Shown here one piece after another: positions 29,724 to 39,668 of a stretch of DNA of 64,000 nt (positions are counted from its first letter, which is position 1; every line of letters starts with the position of its first letter). Source of the DNA: Ostreococcus mediterraneus (taxonomy: Eukaryota; Chlorophyta; Mamiellophyceae; Mamiellales; Bathycoccaceae); contig WMKK01000008.1 of the NCBI GenBank assembly GCA_012295225.1, positions 124,001 to 188,000 on the forward strand. Direction: 5' to 3'. Both the position numbers and the translations under genes were made by a program. Under the pieces are notes generated by a model, which was given only the letters and a program-made list of their open reading frames with translations, ran no database searches and was not told the origin of the DNA.

Positions 29724-30770
29724 TCACGCCGCCGGCTTGCGGCAGACGAACACGCCCCAGGCGAAGACTCCGTGGTCGCGTTGGGTATCGGCGCGCTCCG
29801 TCAAGGATGACAACCAGTTATCCAAATACTGTTCTGAAAGCCCCTTGGACAGCATCTCTTCGCGGTGCGTATTGATTTGGTTAATCATGTCGCGGAAGTA
29901 CGTCTCCAAGTGCACGCTTCCATCCCACCACGTGACGTATTCCAAACCGGCGTCCTTGATGCACTTCAAGTAGGACGAGGGACGACCCATGACGGTGGTG
30001 GCGTTACGGTCGGTGAATCCCTTCAACGTGGCTTCATCGGCGCCGTCGGCCCCCATGATATCAGAGAACACCAAGCACGCCCCGGGCTTCAAGCAACGAT
30101 AGATTTCCTTGAACAGTTCCGGCTTATCGCCCGCGTGGCACAACACTTCGCACGACCACGCGCCATCAAACGTATTCGTCCATTCCGCCGGGAAAGGCTT
30201 GTTAATATCTCCCACCATCGCATCGACTTGGTTTTCAAGACCCAACTCTTTCGCGCGCGCCAAATTATGCGCATTTTGCCCCGGTCCAATGTTATACCCG
30301 AGCACGTTGCAGCCGAAACGTTTCGCCAGCGCGTGCGACCCGCCCCCGTGTCCGCTCCCGATATCCAAAAGTCTGTCACCCTTTTGAATCGGTCGTCCCA
30401 TATCCAACTGCGTCATCATCCACTCCGTCGTGTTCGCCCCGGATTCTCTCACGCCATCGCCCTCGTTGCGATAAATACCAAAGTGAATGTCATCCCCGCC
30501 GCCGCCCATGACGATGGTGTAAAACAAACGCTGCTCGGCTTCATCGTACTGCTCGAGCACTTTCGCCCCGACGGTGTCCTTGTCGAATTGTTTGCCGACG
30601 AAATCAGCCTGCGAACAAGGGAAACGCGGCGTCGTCAGTCGTCAGTCGCGATGCGATGCGGCATCTTATCGATAATCATCATCCACGATCATCGTCGCGC
30701 GGCGCGCCGTGGCGCGCGCGTGCGCGAGCATCACGCGCTATGCGCGCGACGAGGTCGTTGTGCGTACCAT
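29724..30770 (-). CDS. SAM methyltransferase, sarcosine/dimethylglycine N-methyltransferase-like, 295 aa
   Basis: The protein matches the SDMT type that makes glycine betaine: LFYTIVMGGGGDDIHFGIY, the SAM-binding LLDIGSGHGGGSHALAKRFG, GYNIGPGQNAHN, SDIMGADGADEATLKG and the end GVFAWGVFVCRKP. The main exon is 29724-30608 and begins ADFVGKQFDKDTVGAKV. There is no ATG in frame at its start, but an acceptor (TTCGCAG) lies immediately before it, with two CTGAC motifs upstream. A donor GTACGC directly follows an ATG at 30768-30770. Splicing out 30609-30767 (159 nt) gives MADFVGKQF, so exon 1 contributes only the start codon. The substrate could also be another small amine; betaine synthesis as osmolyte is inference from the family. 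Confidence 0.78.
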
Positions 30771-30929
30771 GATGTGCGTGTTCTTCGCGCGCGTGAACGT
30801 AGACGCGTGGTCGGGACGTCGCGGTGTGACGCCGAGCGAAGCGACACTTGGCGACGTTTGGCGCCAAGACGCTTCGTCGGCGCCACGCCGCGGCGGCGGA
30901 GCGCGGTGGAACGCGTGGCGGAGGCGCAA

Positions 30930-31790
30930 ATGTCGGTTCGAGCTCGCGCGCGGGCGTTTCAGCGCGCGCTCGATGGCGTAGCGACGTTGACGACGAATGG
31001 TTTTGATGTTGATGATGTAGATGATGATGTTATTGTTGATGAACGCGGCGCCGACGACGTCGCCGTCGCCGTCGAACGCGCCGAGCACGGCAGCGATGCG
31101 ACGCCGATGTCGATACCGTCGCTGCGCGGTGCGCGACGCGACGAACGCGAGAACACGGGCGGCGACGCGCGCGCGGAGGATGTCGCGGAGCCGGTTGCCG
31201 ACGCGCCGGCGGACGCGGCGCCGTCAACTACTGACGTACGAGAGGCGTTCGAACGCGCGCGGTGCGCGCTCGCGACAGCGCGCGCGACGGTTGCGTCGCT
31301 AGAGCGCGATCGCGCGATGGGGCGCCCGCGCGCGGCGACGTTGGAAGCGCGCGCGGCGAAACGGTTGGACGCCGCGAACCGCGCCTTCGCGGCGCTCGCG
31401 GATGAATTACACGTGCGCGTCGAACGTGTGCGTCGCACGCCGGTGCGCGCAGCGTCTGCGTCGCCGCATGCGAGCGATGGCGCCGACGGCAGCGCGGTGC
31501 GGTCGTTTTCGTTCAATCAGCAATCGCGCGAGGAGCCAGAGGCAGAAAAGACGCCGACGTCGCGCGACACCGCCGACGCGACACCGACCGTGGCCGACGC
31601 GTTACGAGCGATCGATGACGCGCAGCGTGATTTGGACTACTTGTTGCGAGACTCTTCGGCACTAAAACGCGACATAGCGCCGACAACTTTAAAGACGAGC
31701 CGAAGCGACGCCGACGTCGCTCGAGCCGTGGCGCTCGACCGCGTCGCCATGATCGATAGCATCTTAGCCGTATTAGAAAGCACCACCTAG
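30930..31790 (+). CDS. Uncharacterised Ala/Arg-rich helical protein, 286 aa
   Basis: Starting at MSVRARARAFQRALDGV, the protein is acidic and disordered up to about residue 85. A helical, charged segment follows (DVREFERARCALATARATV-type heptads, then RAAKRLDAANRAFAALADEL) with coiled-coil character. The C-terminal part ends in a second helical stretch (VADALRAIDDAQRDLDYLLRD). I recognise no family. It is divergent from the methyltransferase (159 bp) and convergent with the zinc-finger gene (64 bp). The open frame extends far upstream through the methyltransferase gene, so only the part from 30930 is taken as real. Confidence 0.5.
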   Translation: MSVRARARAFQRALDGVATLTTNGFDVDDVDDDVIVDERGADDVAVAVERAEHGSDATPMSIPSLRGARRDERENTGGDARAEDVAEPVADAPADAAPSTTDVREAFERARCALATARATVASLERDRAMGRPRAATLEARAAKRLDAANRAFAALADELHVRVERVRRTPVRAASASPHASDGADGSAVRSFSFNQQSREEPEAEKTPTSRDTADATPTVADALRAIDDAQRDLDYLLRDSSALKRDIAPTTLKTSRSDADVARAVALDRVAMIDSILAVLESTT

Positions 31791-31854
31791 CGCGTCGTAG
31801 ACGTAGAACGCCAACGCGTTTGTATCAACGTATATTTACATGTGTACAGTATTA

Positions 31855-32334
31855 TTATCGCTCTTGCTCGCATCGCTCGAGCGGCGGCGTCAACCCGTCG
31901 CCGCCAATCATATCCAACCGAAACCCAATCGGCGTGCGATACCGCCCGCTCCCTAAACACTCTGCGCAATTCGCCCGGCCACTACCGCGACAATCCAAGC
32001 ACCATCGCGGCCACTCGCCGCGCGGCAACGCATCTGACGCGCGCGCGTTCGTCCGCCCGCGACCGAGACAGTGTCCGCACCGCACGCGCCCGAGCCCCGC
32101 GCACGGCTCGCACGCGCGCTCGTCCGCGCCCACGCGCGCGAAGAGCGCGAACGGCCGCACGCGCGCGATCGTCTCGCCGTCCGCGTCGTCATCCGCGGCG
32201 GCGGCGCTCTGGACTCGAACGCGAACGCGCATCGCATCGCCCGAGCGCATCATCGCATCGTTCGCGCGCCCGCGGCGCACCGCACGCGCGTGCCAGACGC
32301 CGCGCGCGCGCGCGACGTCAACCGCCGCAATCAT
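31855..32334 (-). CDS. DnaJ-type zinc-finger protein without J domain, 159 aa
   Basis: The C-terminal half carries four CxxCxGxG repeats in the DnaJ cysteine-rich arrangement: CEPCAGLG, CGHCLGRG, CLDCRGSG and CAECLGSG. Such proteins bind two zinc ions. Without a J domain they resemble plastid factors of the BSD2/LQY1 type, which act in Rubisco or photosystem assembly. The N-terminal ~70 residues are Arg/Ala-rich with few acidic residues, compatible with an organelle transit peptide. The chosen start is MIAAVDVARARG. An upstream in-frame ATG at 32445 would lie only 8 bp from the divergent start at 32454 and is less likely. The exact client is unknown. Confidence 0.68.
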   Translation of the reverse strand: MIAAVDVARARGVWHARAVRRGRANDAMMRSGDAMRVRVRVQSAAAADDDADGETIARVRPFALFARVGADERACEPCAGLGRVRCGHCLGRGRTNARASDALPRGEWPRWCLDCRGSGRANCAECLGSGRYRTPIGFRLDMIGGDGLTPPLERCEQER

Positions 32335-32453
32335 CGCCGTCGTCGCCGCGCCCGCACCGTCGCGTCGACGGCAGCCGTCGACGCGTCTCGCCGTCGCGAA
32401 GTGTCGCGAGGTCGTTACACGCTGACGCGCGACGATCTCAATCAATCATCTCC

Positions 32454-33320
32454 ATGCATCGCCGTTTCGCGCGCGAACTCGTCGCGCGCGCGCCGACGTG
32501 CGGTGCGAACGCATCATGTGCGACGTCATGCGCGGGTTCGCGAGGCGCGGTCGGCGCGAACGGTGCGACGGCGAGAGGGATCCCAGCGGTGGCGATGATT
32601 ATGATTAATCGTCGCGGCGCGGCGGATGATGCGTCGGCGTCGTCGTCGCGGTCGTCCATGCGGATCGCGATAGAGACCATGCGCGAGCGTATGTTTACCA
32701 CCGCTGCGTCGTCGTCCCCATCGTCGTCGTCGTCGTCGGATTGGGAGGCGCTTCGTCGACGCGGCGTGGATGTGAACCCGTGTAACTCGCGAACGCATCC
32801 CGCCGTCGTCGCTGGCGTCGCGCCCTGGGACGCGTCCCGACCGAAACGTAGTTTACAGGAAGCGTATGATCCTGGATGTATAGATTTCACGTGCGGACGC
32901 GCGCACGAATCAGAGGCAAAGATTGGTTTACAGACGTATAGGTGCGACGACGACGAGGGCGCGTTGCGAAGCGAGTTTTCATTTCCAGAAACGTTTGAAG
33001 AGTTCCCAGGCATCATCGGTCCAGCGATGTACGGCGTGGTGGCATCGAGCGCGGGGAATTGGGCGGCATCTATCGCCCTCATGGATCGCGCGATTTTACC
33101 TCGTCCACCGTTAGTGGCGATGAAATCGCTCGCCCTCGAGGTGCGCGACCGCGTCGGTCCGCGCGAGCCGCTCGAGATTACGTCAACCATTCTCTCCATC
33201 GACGACACCGCCGAGCCATTCACCGTGCGCGTGCGGCTCAACATCACATCAAAATCCTCCACCGTGGCCATGGCGGAATGTACTTTCGAGAAAATAGGCG
33301 CCGTGCGCTCCATGCGATAG
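32454..33320 (+). CDS. Hotdog-fold (thioesterase-like) protein, organelle-targeted, 288 aa
   Basis: The C-terminal ~150 residues read like a hotdog thioesterase domain: FPETFEEFPGIIGPAMYGVVASSAGNWAASIALMD, then PPLVAMKSLALEVRDRVGPREPLEITSTI and a final strand STVAMAECTFEKIG. In this family the first helix follows a G-x-x-x-G turn and the strands carry paired polar/aliphatic residues. The catalytic Asp/Glu or Asn is not certain here. The N-terminal ~110 residues are Arg/Ala/Ser-rich (MHRRFARELVARAP) and suggest mitochondrial targeting. It is divergent from the zinc-finger gene. An acyl-CoA or acyl-ACP substrate is inference. Confidence 0.5.
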   Translation: MHRRFARELVARAPTCGANASCATSCAGSRGAVGANGATARGIPAVAMIMINRRGAADDASASSSRSSMRIAIETMRERMFTTAASSSPSSSSSSDWEALRRRGVDVNPCNSRTHPAVVAGVAPWDASRPKRSLQEAYDPGCIDFTCGRAHESEAKIGLQTYRCDDDEGALRSEFSFPETFEEFPGIIGPAMYGVVASSAGNWAASIALMDRAILPRPPLVAMKSLALEVRDRVGPREPLEITSTILSIDDTAEPFTVRVRLNITSKSSTVAMAECTFEKIGAVRSMR

Positions 33321-33762
33321 TAGAAACGCGCGCGACCGAGCGTTGAATATTCCACGTCACGCAACCGACGTTTCGCGTACGCGTCGACGCGCCGTCGACA
33401 TCGACCTCACGCCTCGCTCACGCCATCCCGCCCAGCGCCGTCGCGCGCCATCGCCGCGTCACATCGCGCGTCGCATCGCGCCCGCATCGCGTCGCGGGCG
33501 CGTCGGACCGCGCCGTGTCCATGAGGGCCAAATCCATGAGTCGCGACCACGCGCGCGCGAGAGGGTCAAAAAATCTCGCCTGTCGCCGTAGGGCTCGCAT
33601 TCGAGTCGCGCGCTCGCCGCCATTCGTCGTCGCCGCGGCGTCCCATCGCGCGCGCCCGCGATCTGATCGACGTCACGCATCGCCAATCGCACGAACGCAC
33701 TGTTCGTGGATCATCGGCGAACGCCGCGCGAGCGAGGGAGAACTGCGCGCTAAACGCACTCG
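33321..33762. other. Intergenic region upstream of pyruvate carboxylase
   Basis: This 442-bp GC-rich gap lies between two plus-strand genes. Open frames on both strands are short and Arg/Ala-rich. A CCAAT sequence occurs near 33690. No RNA gene was recognised. Confidence 0.55.
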
Positions 33763-36700
33763 ATGATGGCGGCGATCGCACCAGCGATGCCTGGCGCGGT
33801 GTGCGCGCGCACGCAGGGCGCGGCGAGGCGCGAGAGCGCGCGTGGGGTGAGTGGAGGTGTGCGCGCGCGCGTGGCGCGCGTGGCGCGAGGATGTGCGGGG
33901 GGTGGGCGCGCGCGGGGGGGTGGAGCGCGCGCGCGTCGCGCGGGAGGGTTGAGCGCGGGCTCGGGCGCGGAGGGTTCGCGTGATGTGCGCGTGCGCGCGG
34001 CGAATGATGACAGCGTGACGGAGGATGCGCAGCGTGGACCGTCGTTGGATTCGATTTTACGCGCCAAGAGCGGGTTTACGAAGATTTTGTGTGCGAATAG
34101 AGGTGAGATTGCGGTGCGGGTGTTTCGCGCCGGCACGGAGCTCGGGATGCGTACGGTGGCGGTGTTCGCTGAGGCGGATCGACAATCGACGCATAGATAC
34201 AAGGCGGATGAATCGTATGAGGTAGGGCCTGGGAAAGCGCCGGTGGCGGCGTATTTGGATTATGAGTCGATTATTCAGTGCGCCAAGGAGAACGGGGCGC
34301 AGGCGATTCACCCGGGGTATGGGTTTTTGAGCGAAAACGCCGACTTTGCTCGGCGTTGCGAAGAGGAAGGGATCGTGATGATCGGTCCGCGTTCGCAAAC
34401 GTTGGCAGAAATGGGTGATAAAGTGATCGCCAAGCAAAAAGCCACGGAGGCTGGTTTGCCACTCGTGCCTGGTACGGATTCGGCGACGTCCAACGTGCAA
34501 GACGCGTTGAAATTCGCCGAGACTTTTGGCATGCCAATCATGTTGAAGGCTGCCATGGGTGGTGGTGGTCGCGGCATGCGCGTCGTAAAGCAGTTCAGCG
34601 AGCTCGAGGATGCGTTCAAGCGCGCATCGAGCGAAGCGGCGACTGCCTTTGGCGACGGTCGTATGTTTTTGGAGCGTTACGTCGAGGCGCCGCGACACAT
34701 CGAAGTGCAAATCCTCGCTGATGCCTACGGCAATGTCGTTCACTTGGGTGAGCGTGATTGCTCCGTGCAGCGTCGTCACCAAAAAGTTGTCGAGCTCGCG
34801 CCGGCGCCGAATCTCGATCCGGAGCTTCGTCAGCGACTTTTCGACGACGCCGTGGCGCTTGCCAAGCACGTCAACTACCGCAACGCCGGTACAGTCGAGT
34901 TTATGGTTGACAAGGAGGGTCGTCACTACTTTTTGGAAGTTAACCCGCGTATCCAAGTTGAACACACCGTCACCGAAGAAGTGACTGGTATCGACTTGGT
35001 GCAGTCGCAGATTCTCATCGCCGACGGGCAAAGCTTGGCCGACATTGGCATCAAGTCGCAAGACGACATCGTTCTCAAGGGTTTCGCCATGCAGTGCAGA
35101 ATCACCACTGAAGATCCATCCATGAACTTTGCGCCCGACTTTGGTAAGGTTGAGGTGTACCGCCCACCGGGTGGCATGGGTGTGCGCCTCGACGGTGAAG
35201 TAGTCGTCGGTTCTCGCGTGTCGCCAAACTACGACTCTCTTCTCGTCAAACTCACGTGCAAGGAGAAGAGCTTCGAAGCGACCGTGCAAAAGATGTACCG
35301 CTCTCTTAATGAGTTCCGTATTCGCGGTGTGAAGACGAACATTCCCTTCTTGATGAACGTCTTGCAAAGTGAGACTTTCTTGAGCGCAAACTTTGCGACT
35401 GATTTCATCGACAGCACACCGAGCCTCTTCAAGCTCGACTCGTACATCGATGACACTCAAAAACTCCTCAACTACCTCGGTGATGTGGCCGTGAACGGTT
35501 CAAATCACCCCGGTGCGGTTGGTCCGGCGCCGACGTGCATCGAGCCCCCCGTGCCAGAGGCGAAGAAGTCCCTGGATCAGCTCAAGAACTCTGGTTTCAA
35601 GGCTATTTTGGACAAGGAGGGCCCGGCGGCGTTCGCCAAGGCGGTGCGCAACCACAAGGGTCTGCTCATCATGGACACCACGTGGCGTGACGCGCACCAG
35701 TCGCTTCTCGCTACTCGTGTTCGCACGCACGATTTGCGTCGTTCGGCTCCGCTCACGCGAAGCGCGCTCGATGGTGCGTACTCTCTCGAAATGTGGGGCG
35801 GAGCGACCTTTGACGTCGCTCTTCGATTCCTTCACGAAGACCCGTGGCGTCGCCTCGAGCTTCTTCGCGAAGAAGTCCCGAACATTCCATTTCAAATGCT
35901 TCTTCGCGGGGCTAACGCGGTGGGCTACACGTCGTACGCCGACAACGTCGTGCAGGCGTTTGTGCATCAGGCGAAAAAATCTGGTGTCGACGTTTTCCGC
36001 GTGTTTGATTCGCTCAACTATGCCGACAATCTCATGTTTGGTGTAGATGCCGTACGCAACGCTGGTGGTGTTGTTGAAGCTACTATTTGCTACAGTGGTG
36101 ACGTGAGCGATCCTAAGAAGACAAAATATACGTTGGATTACTACGTCGATCTCACGACGAAGCTCGTCGAGCATGGTATTGACGTTCTCGCCGTCAAGGA
36201 CATGGCTGGTTTGCTCAAGCCTCGTGCGGCGACGATGTTGATCTCCGCCATTCGCGCAAAGTTCCCAGACCTGCCTATTCATGTCCACACGCACGACACC
36301 GCGTCTACCGGCGTGGCGTCGATGCTAGCCGCCGCCGCCGCGGGCGCAGATGTCGTCGACGTGTGCATGGACGCCATGGCTGGTACAACGTCGCAGCCTG
36401 CGATTGGTGCAGTGCTCAACTCCGTCGCGGGTACTGAACTCGATACGGGTATGGATATTGAAGAAGTACTAAAGCTCAACTTGTTCTGGGAGCAAACCAG
36501 AGGTTTGTATTCGCCGTATGAAAGCGGCATCAAGAGCGGTAGCTCTGATGTTTACATTCACGAAATGCCTGGCGGTCAGTACACCAACTTGAAGTTCCAA
36601 GCGTACGCCAACGGCTTGGGTAGCGAATGGGATCGTATCAAAGATTCTTACGCCACTGCGAATAAGGTTTTGGGTGACATTGTCAAGGTGACGCCGTCCT

Positions 36701-37539
36701 CCAAGGTGGTTGGCGATTTCGCACAGTTCTTAGTCGCGAACAACTTGGACGCCACATCCGTTGTCGAGCGCGCTGAAACTTTGTCGTTTCCGACATCCGT
36801 GGTTGAGTATTTCCAAGGTTATTTAGGTCAGCCCGTGGGTGGTTTCCCCGAGCCCCTTCGTTCGCGCGTCGTCAAGGGTAAGGACATCATGGAGGGACGA
36901 CCGGGAGCGACGATTCCGGATTTCGACTTGCAAAAGTTGCAATCAGAATTGTCCTTGAAGCACACCGGGCGCCGCTCGGTGACGCACAAAGATACGTTGT
37001 CCGCGGCGTTGTACCCCAAGGTTTTCGACGAATTCGTCGTCAAGCGTGATACGCTCGGTCCGGTCGGTTTGCTCCCGACCAAGGCGTTTTTGAGCGGCCT
37101 CGACATCGATGAAGAAATCGAAATCAAGACGGACCGCGGCGTGAGCTCCACGCTCAAGCTCAAGGCTGTTGGTGAATTGTTGCCCAGCGGTAATCGTGAA
37201 GTATTCTTCGAAGTCAATGGTATCCCGCGCGTTGTTGAAATCCAAGACAGGAAGATTCTTGAAACCGCGAGCAAAGGTGTCGTCGCCGCAGTGCGCGAAA
37301 AGAGCGATCCGCTCGATCCGGGCTCAGTCGGCGCCCCCATGTCCGGCTCTGTCGTTGAAGTTCTTGTCGTTCCGGGCCAAGATGTCAAGGCTGGTGAACC
37401 CCTCGTCGTGCTCAGCGCGATGAAGATGGAAACCACCGTGTCGTCTCCGGTCACCGGGAAGCTCAAGCACGTCGGCGTCGTCAAGGGCGATTCGTGCTCC
37501 GCTGGCGATTTAATGGTCGCCATCGACCTAGCCGCGTAA
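33763..37539 (+). CDS. PYC: Pyruvate carboxylase, single-chain, 1258 aa
   Basis: PYC carboxylates pyruvate to oxaloacetate with biotin, ATP and bicarbonate. The domains run in the usual order. Biotin carboxylase is at ~100-560, with FTKILCANRGEIAVRVFRAG, the ATP-grasp loop AAMGGGGRGMR, and FLEVNPRIQVEHTVTEEV. Carboxyltransferase is at ~645-930, with DTTWRDAHQSLLATRVRT, the metal-binding HVHTHDT and AGTTSQPAIG. The tetramerisation region follows, then a biotinyl domain with AMKMET, the biotinylated lysine being Lys1221. The first ~85 residues are Ala/Arg/Gly-rich, fitting an organelle presequence. Adjacent ATGs at 33763 and 33766 are both possible starts. The 4-domain length matches animal and fungal PYC (~1180) plus the presequence. 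Confidence 0.95.
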   Translation: MMAAIAPAMPGAVCARTQGAARRESARGVSGGVRARVARVARGCAGGGRARGGGARARRAGGLSAGSGAEGSRDVRVRAANDDSVTEDAQRGPSLDSILRAKSGFTKILCANRGEIAVRVFRAGTELGMRTVAVFAEADRQSTHRYKADESYEVGPGKAPVAAYLDYESIIQCAKENGAQAIHPGYGFLSENADFARRCEEEGIVMIGPRSQTLAEMGDKVIAKQKATEAGLPLVPGTDSATSNVQDALKFAETFGMPIMLKAAMGGGGRGMRVVKQFSELEDAFKRASSEAATAFGDGRMFLERYVEAPRHIEVQILADAYGNVVHLGERDCSVQRRHQKVVELAPAPNLDPELRQRLFDDAVALAKHVNYRNAGTVEFMVDKEGRHYFLEVNPRIQVEHTVTEEVTGIDLVQSQILIADGQSLADIGIKSQDDIVLKGFAMQCRITTEDPSMNFAPDFGKVEVYRPPGGMGVRLDGEVVVGSRVSPNYDSLLVKLTCKEKSFEATVQKMYRSLNEFRIRGVKTNIPFLMNVLQSETFLSANFATDFIDSTPSLFKLDSYIDDTQKLLNYLGDVAVNGSNHPGAVGPAPTCIEPPVPEAKKSLDQLKNSGFKAILDKEGPAAFAKAVRNHKGLLIMDTTWRDAHQSLLATRVRTHDLRRSAPLTRSALDGAYSLEMWGGATFDVALRFLHEDPWRRLELLREEVPNIPFQMLLRGANAVGYTSYADNVVQAFVHQAKKSGVDVFRVFDSLNYADNLMFGVDAVRNAGGVVEATICYSGDVSDPKKTKYTLDYYVDLTTKLVEHGIDVLAVKDMAGLLKPRAATMLISAIRAKFPDLPIHVHTHDTASTGVASMLAAAAAGADVVDVCMDAMAGTTSQPAIGAVLNSVAGTELDTGMDIEEVLKLNLFWEQTRGLYSPYESGIKSGSSDVYIHEMPGGQYTNLKFQAYANGLGSEWDRIKDSYATANKVLGDIVKVTPSSKVVGDFAQFLVANNLDATSVVERAETLSFPTSVVEYFQGYLGQPVGGFPEPLRSRVVKGKDIMEGRPGATIPDFDLQKLQSELSLKHTGRRSVTHKDTLSAALYPKVFDEFVVKRDTLGPVGLLPTKAFLSGLDIDEEIEIKTDRGVSSTLKLKAVGELLPSGNREVFFEVNGIPRVVEIQDRKILETASKGVVAAVREKSDPLDPGSVGAPMSGSVVEVLVVPGQDVKAGEPLVVLSAMKMETTVSSPVTGKLKHVGVVKGDSCSAGDLMVAIDLAA

Positions 37540-38038
37540 TCGTTTTGCATTAACGCATTCGATCATGAACGCACACAGTATATACGCCGCCGTTGCTCGT
37601 CGATCCGCCGTCGGCGATGCTATTATCGACGCGTATTTGACATTGATTTTTATTGACGCCTCTCAAAAGCAAACCTTAGAAACTGTAATCATTCACCCAC
37701 ACATCAAGAGGCAACACAAGACGCGTCTTCCGTCGAATACGCATCATCGCATATTTCTCGTCCCGCAACGGTCTGCCTCACATGTCGATCAGAAGGCGAT
37801 GTGCGACGTCGACGCCGACGCGTCTCAAACAAACCACACCAAACCACAACCACCAAACCACCTCAAGCGCCACTTCATGCCCCGCGTCGGCGCGCGGGTG
37901 AGTCAGCGCTTGACGCATACCGTCGCCGATCGCGGTATTTTTCGCGTGTTTCACTGCGTCAGCGACCGTCTCCGCGAGCTCAGCGTCGCGCGCCGTCGCG
38001 AATTCGCCGCCGCCACCGCCGCCACAGCGCACGAAGCC
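37540..38038. other. Intergenic region between pyruvate carboxylase and the dihydrouridine synthase
   Basis: This is about 500 bp if the downstream gene starts at 38039. The first ~250 bases are less GC-rich and probably hold the 3' end of pyruvate carboxylase. The reading frame of the next gene is open throughout, with alternative ATGs at 37565 and 37877, so part of this may be coding. Confidence 0.45.
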
Positions 38039-39668
38039 ATGTCCTCCGCCGCGCACGCGCGTGACGCCGCCGACGCCGCCGACGCCGATCCACCGACGTC
38101 ATCGTCGACGCACACGCGCGTCGTCCATCGCGTGTTCAAGTTCCCCGCGAGCGATGACGACGAGATCGTGCGTGACGCCTACCGCGAGCCTCCAGGCGTG
38201 GCGCGTAAACTGAAAGGGTTTGCATTCTTTGAATCCATGGGCTCGCCCAAGTACCACGTCGCACCGATGGTGGATCAGAGCGAGTTGGCGTTTAGAGAGT
38301 TATGTCGGCGTCATGGTGCGACGCTGGGGTACACGCCGATGATTCACGCGCGGTTGTTCATGGAGAGCGCAAAGTATAGACGGGAGATTTTTAGCACGAC
38401 GGCGGGCGATAGGCCGTTATTGGCGCAGTTTTGCGCGAATGATCCGGATGTGTTGATCGAAGCGGCGAAGATGATTGCGCCGTATTGCGATGGTGTTGAT
38501 ATTAATTTTGGATGTCCGCAGCGCATTGCGAAAAGGGGGAATTATGGGGCATATTTGATGGATGATTGGCCGACGGTGGAGGCGTTGATTAAAAGGTTGG
38601 ATGAAGAGCTTCCGGTGCCCGTGACGGCTAAGATTCGCGTGTTTGATGACTTAGAGACGACGTTAAAGTATGCGAAGATGGTCGAAGCAGCTGGTGCACA
38701 GCTTGTGGCGGTACATGGGCGCACACGCGAGCAGAAGCGATGTTCGGAATATCGCGCAAACTGGTACGTAAACACTCGCGCTTTTTTTTCTGCGAAACGG
38801 CGAGCGGCGAAGCAACGAATCATGTTCCGGTGACGATAAAACATAAAAATACACCATAGATCTGTTCCGAACACTTCTTGACGACAAAAACATGCACCAC
38901 TAACTGAGGAATCATGGTTGCGCGCGCTTTGCTTCTTTTACTTTGTTTTCTTTTTCAATTCTCTTCGCGCGAGCGAGGATATTTTCTGCGCGATTTCGCT
39001 GACCGAGTGAGCGCGCGTTCCGATCACATAGGGCGTTCATTAAACGCATTAAAGAAGAATTGAAGGTGCCTGTACTCGCGAATGGCGATGTTCGTTCATT
39101 TGCTGAGGCTCAGGCGTGTTTAGAAGCCACTGGTGCGGATGGAATCTTGAGCGCCGAACCGTTGTTGAGCAATCCGGCGTTGTTTAGCGACCCACCGTAT
39201 TACCCGCCGCCGACGGATGGATTCGCGCCGATCCCGCTCGACGGCACCGCTGGTGTCGACTTGCTCATCGAGTACATTGAGATTTGTCGAGATTACCCCG
39301 CGCCCTTCTCGTCGGTGCGAGGTCACATCTGGAAACTCGTTGGACATTGGCTCGCCGAGTTGGTTGAGTTTCGGGATGAATTAAACTCATCCAACGGATC
39401 GTCGGTATCCATGGAATCGATTCTCGATTGGGCAAAACGGCTCAGAGCAGCGGTTAAAAATATTGAAACTAGCAACGAAGGTCGTCGTCGTCCGATTCCG
39501 AAAAAGACTGAACGCGCGCTCGCGCGGGAAGCTGCCGAAGAGGCGAAGCGGGCGGCGATTGCCGAATCGCAACGCGAAGAGGACGCGTTAAAAGGTACGA
39601 TGTTAAACGAGCGCTCTCGCTCGCGTGCGTCCGCGCGACGATTAATCATGCGACACTGTGGCATATGA
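38039..39668 (+). CDS. DUS1: tRNA-dihydrouridine synthase (DUS1-like), 453 aa
   Basis: DUS enzymes reduce uridine to dihydrouridine in the tRNA D-loop using FMN. Exon 1 (38039-38763) has YHVAPMVDQSELAFRELCR, DGVDINFGCPQRIAKRGNYG with the catalytic cysteine, and VAVHGRTREQKR. The intron is 38764-39031 (donor GTACGT, acceptor ACATAG, branch motif CTGAC at 38999-39003). It splits a tryptophan codon. Exon 2 (39032-39668) continues AFIKRIKEELKVPVLANGDV and ADGILSAEPLLSNPALF, and ends in a basic helical tail. The order and motifs fit eukaryotic DUS1 (U16/U17). The start is uncertain: in-frame ATGs also lie at 37877 and 37565, but the extra sequence has no family match. Confidence 0.87.

Noticed and set aside
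33590-33625. CATTCGAGTC resembling a T-loop upstream of pyruvate carboxylase
   Set aside because: The flanks do not pair and no cloverleaf can be drawn.
34057-35460. 467-codon minus-strand open frame
   Set aside because: It is antisense to the strongly supported biotin carboxylase domain of pyruvate carboxylase.
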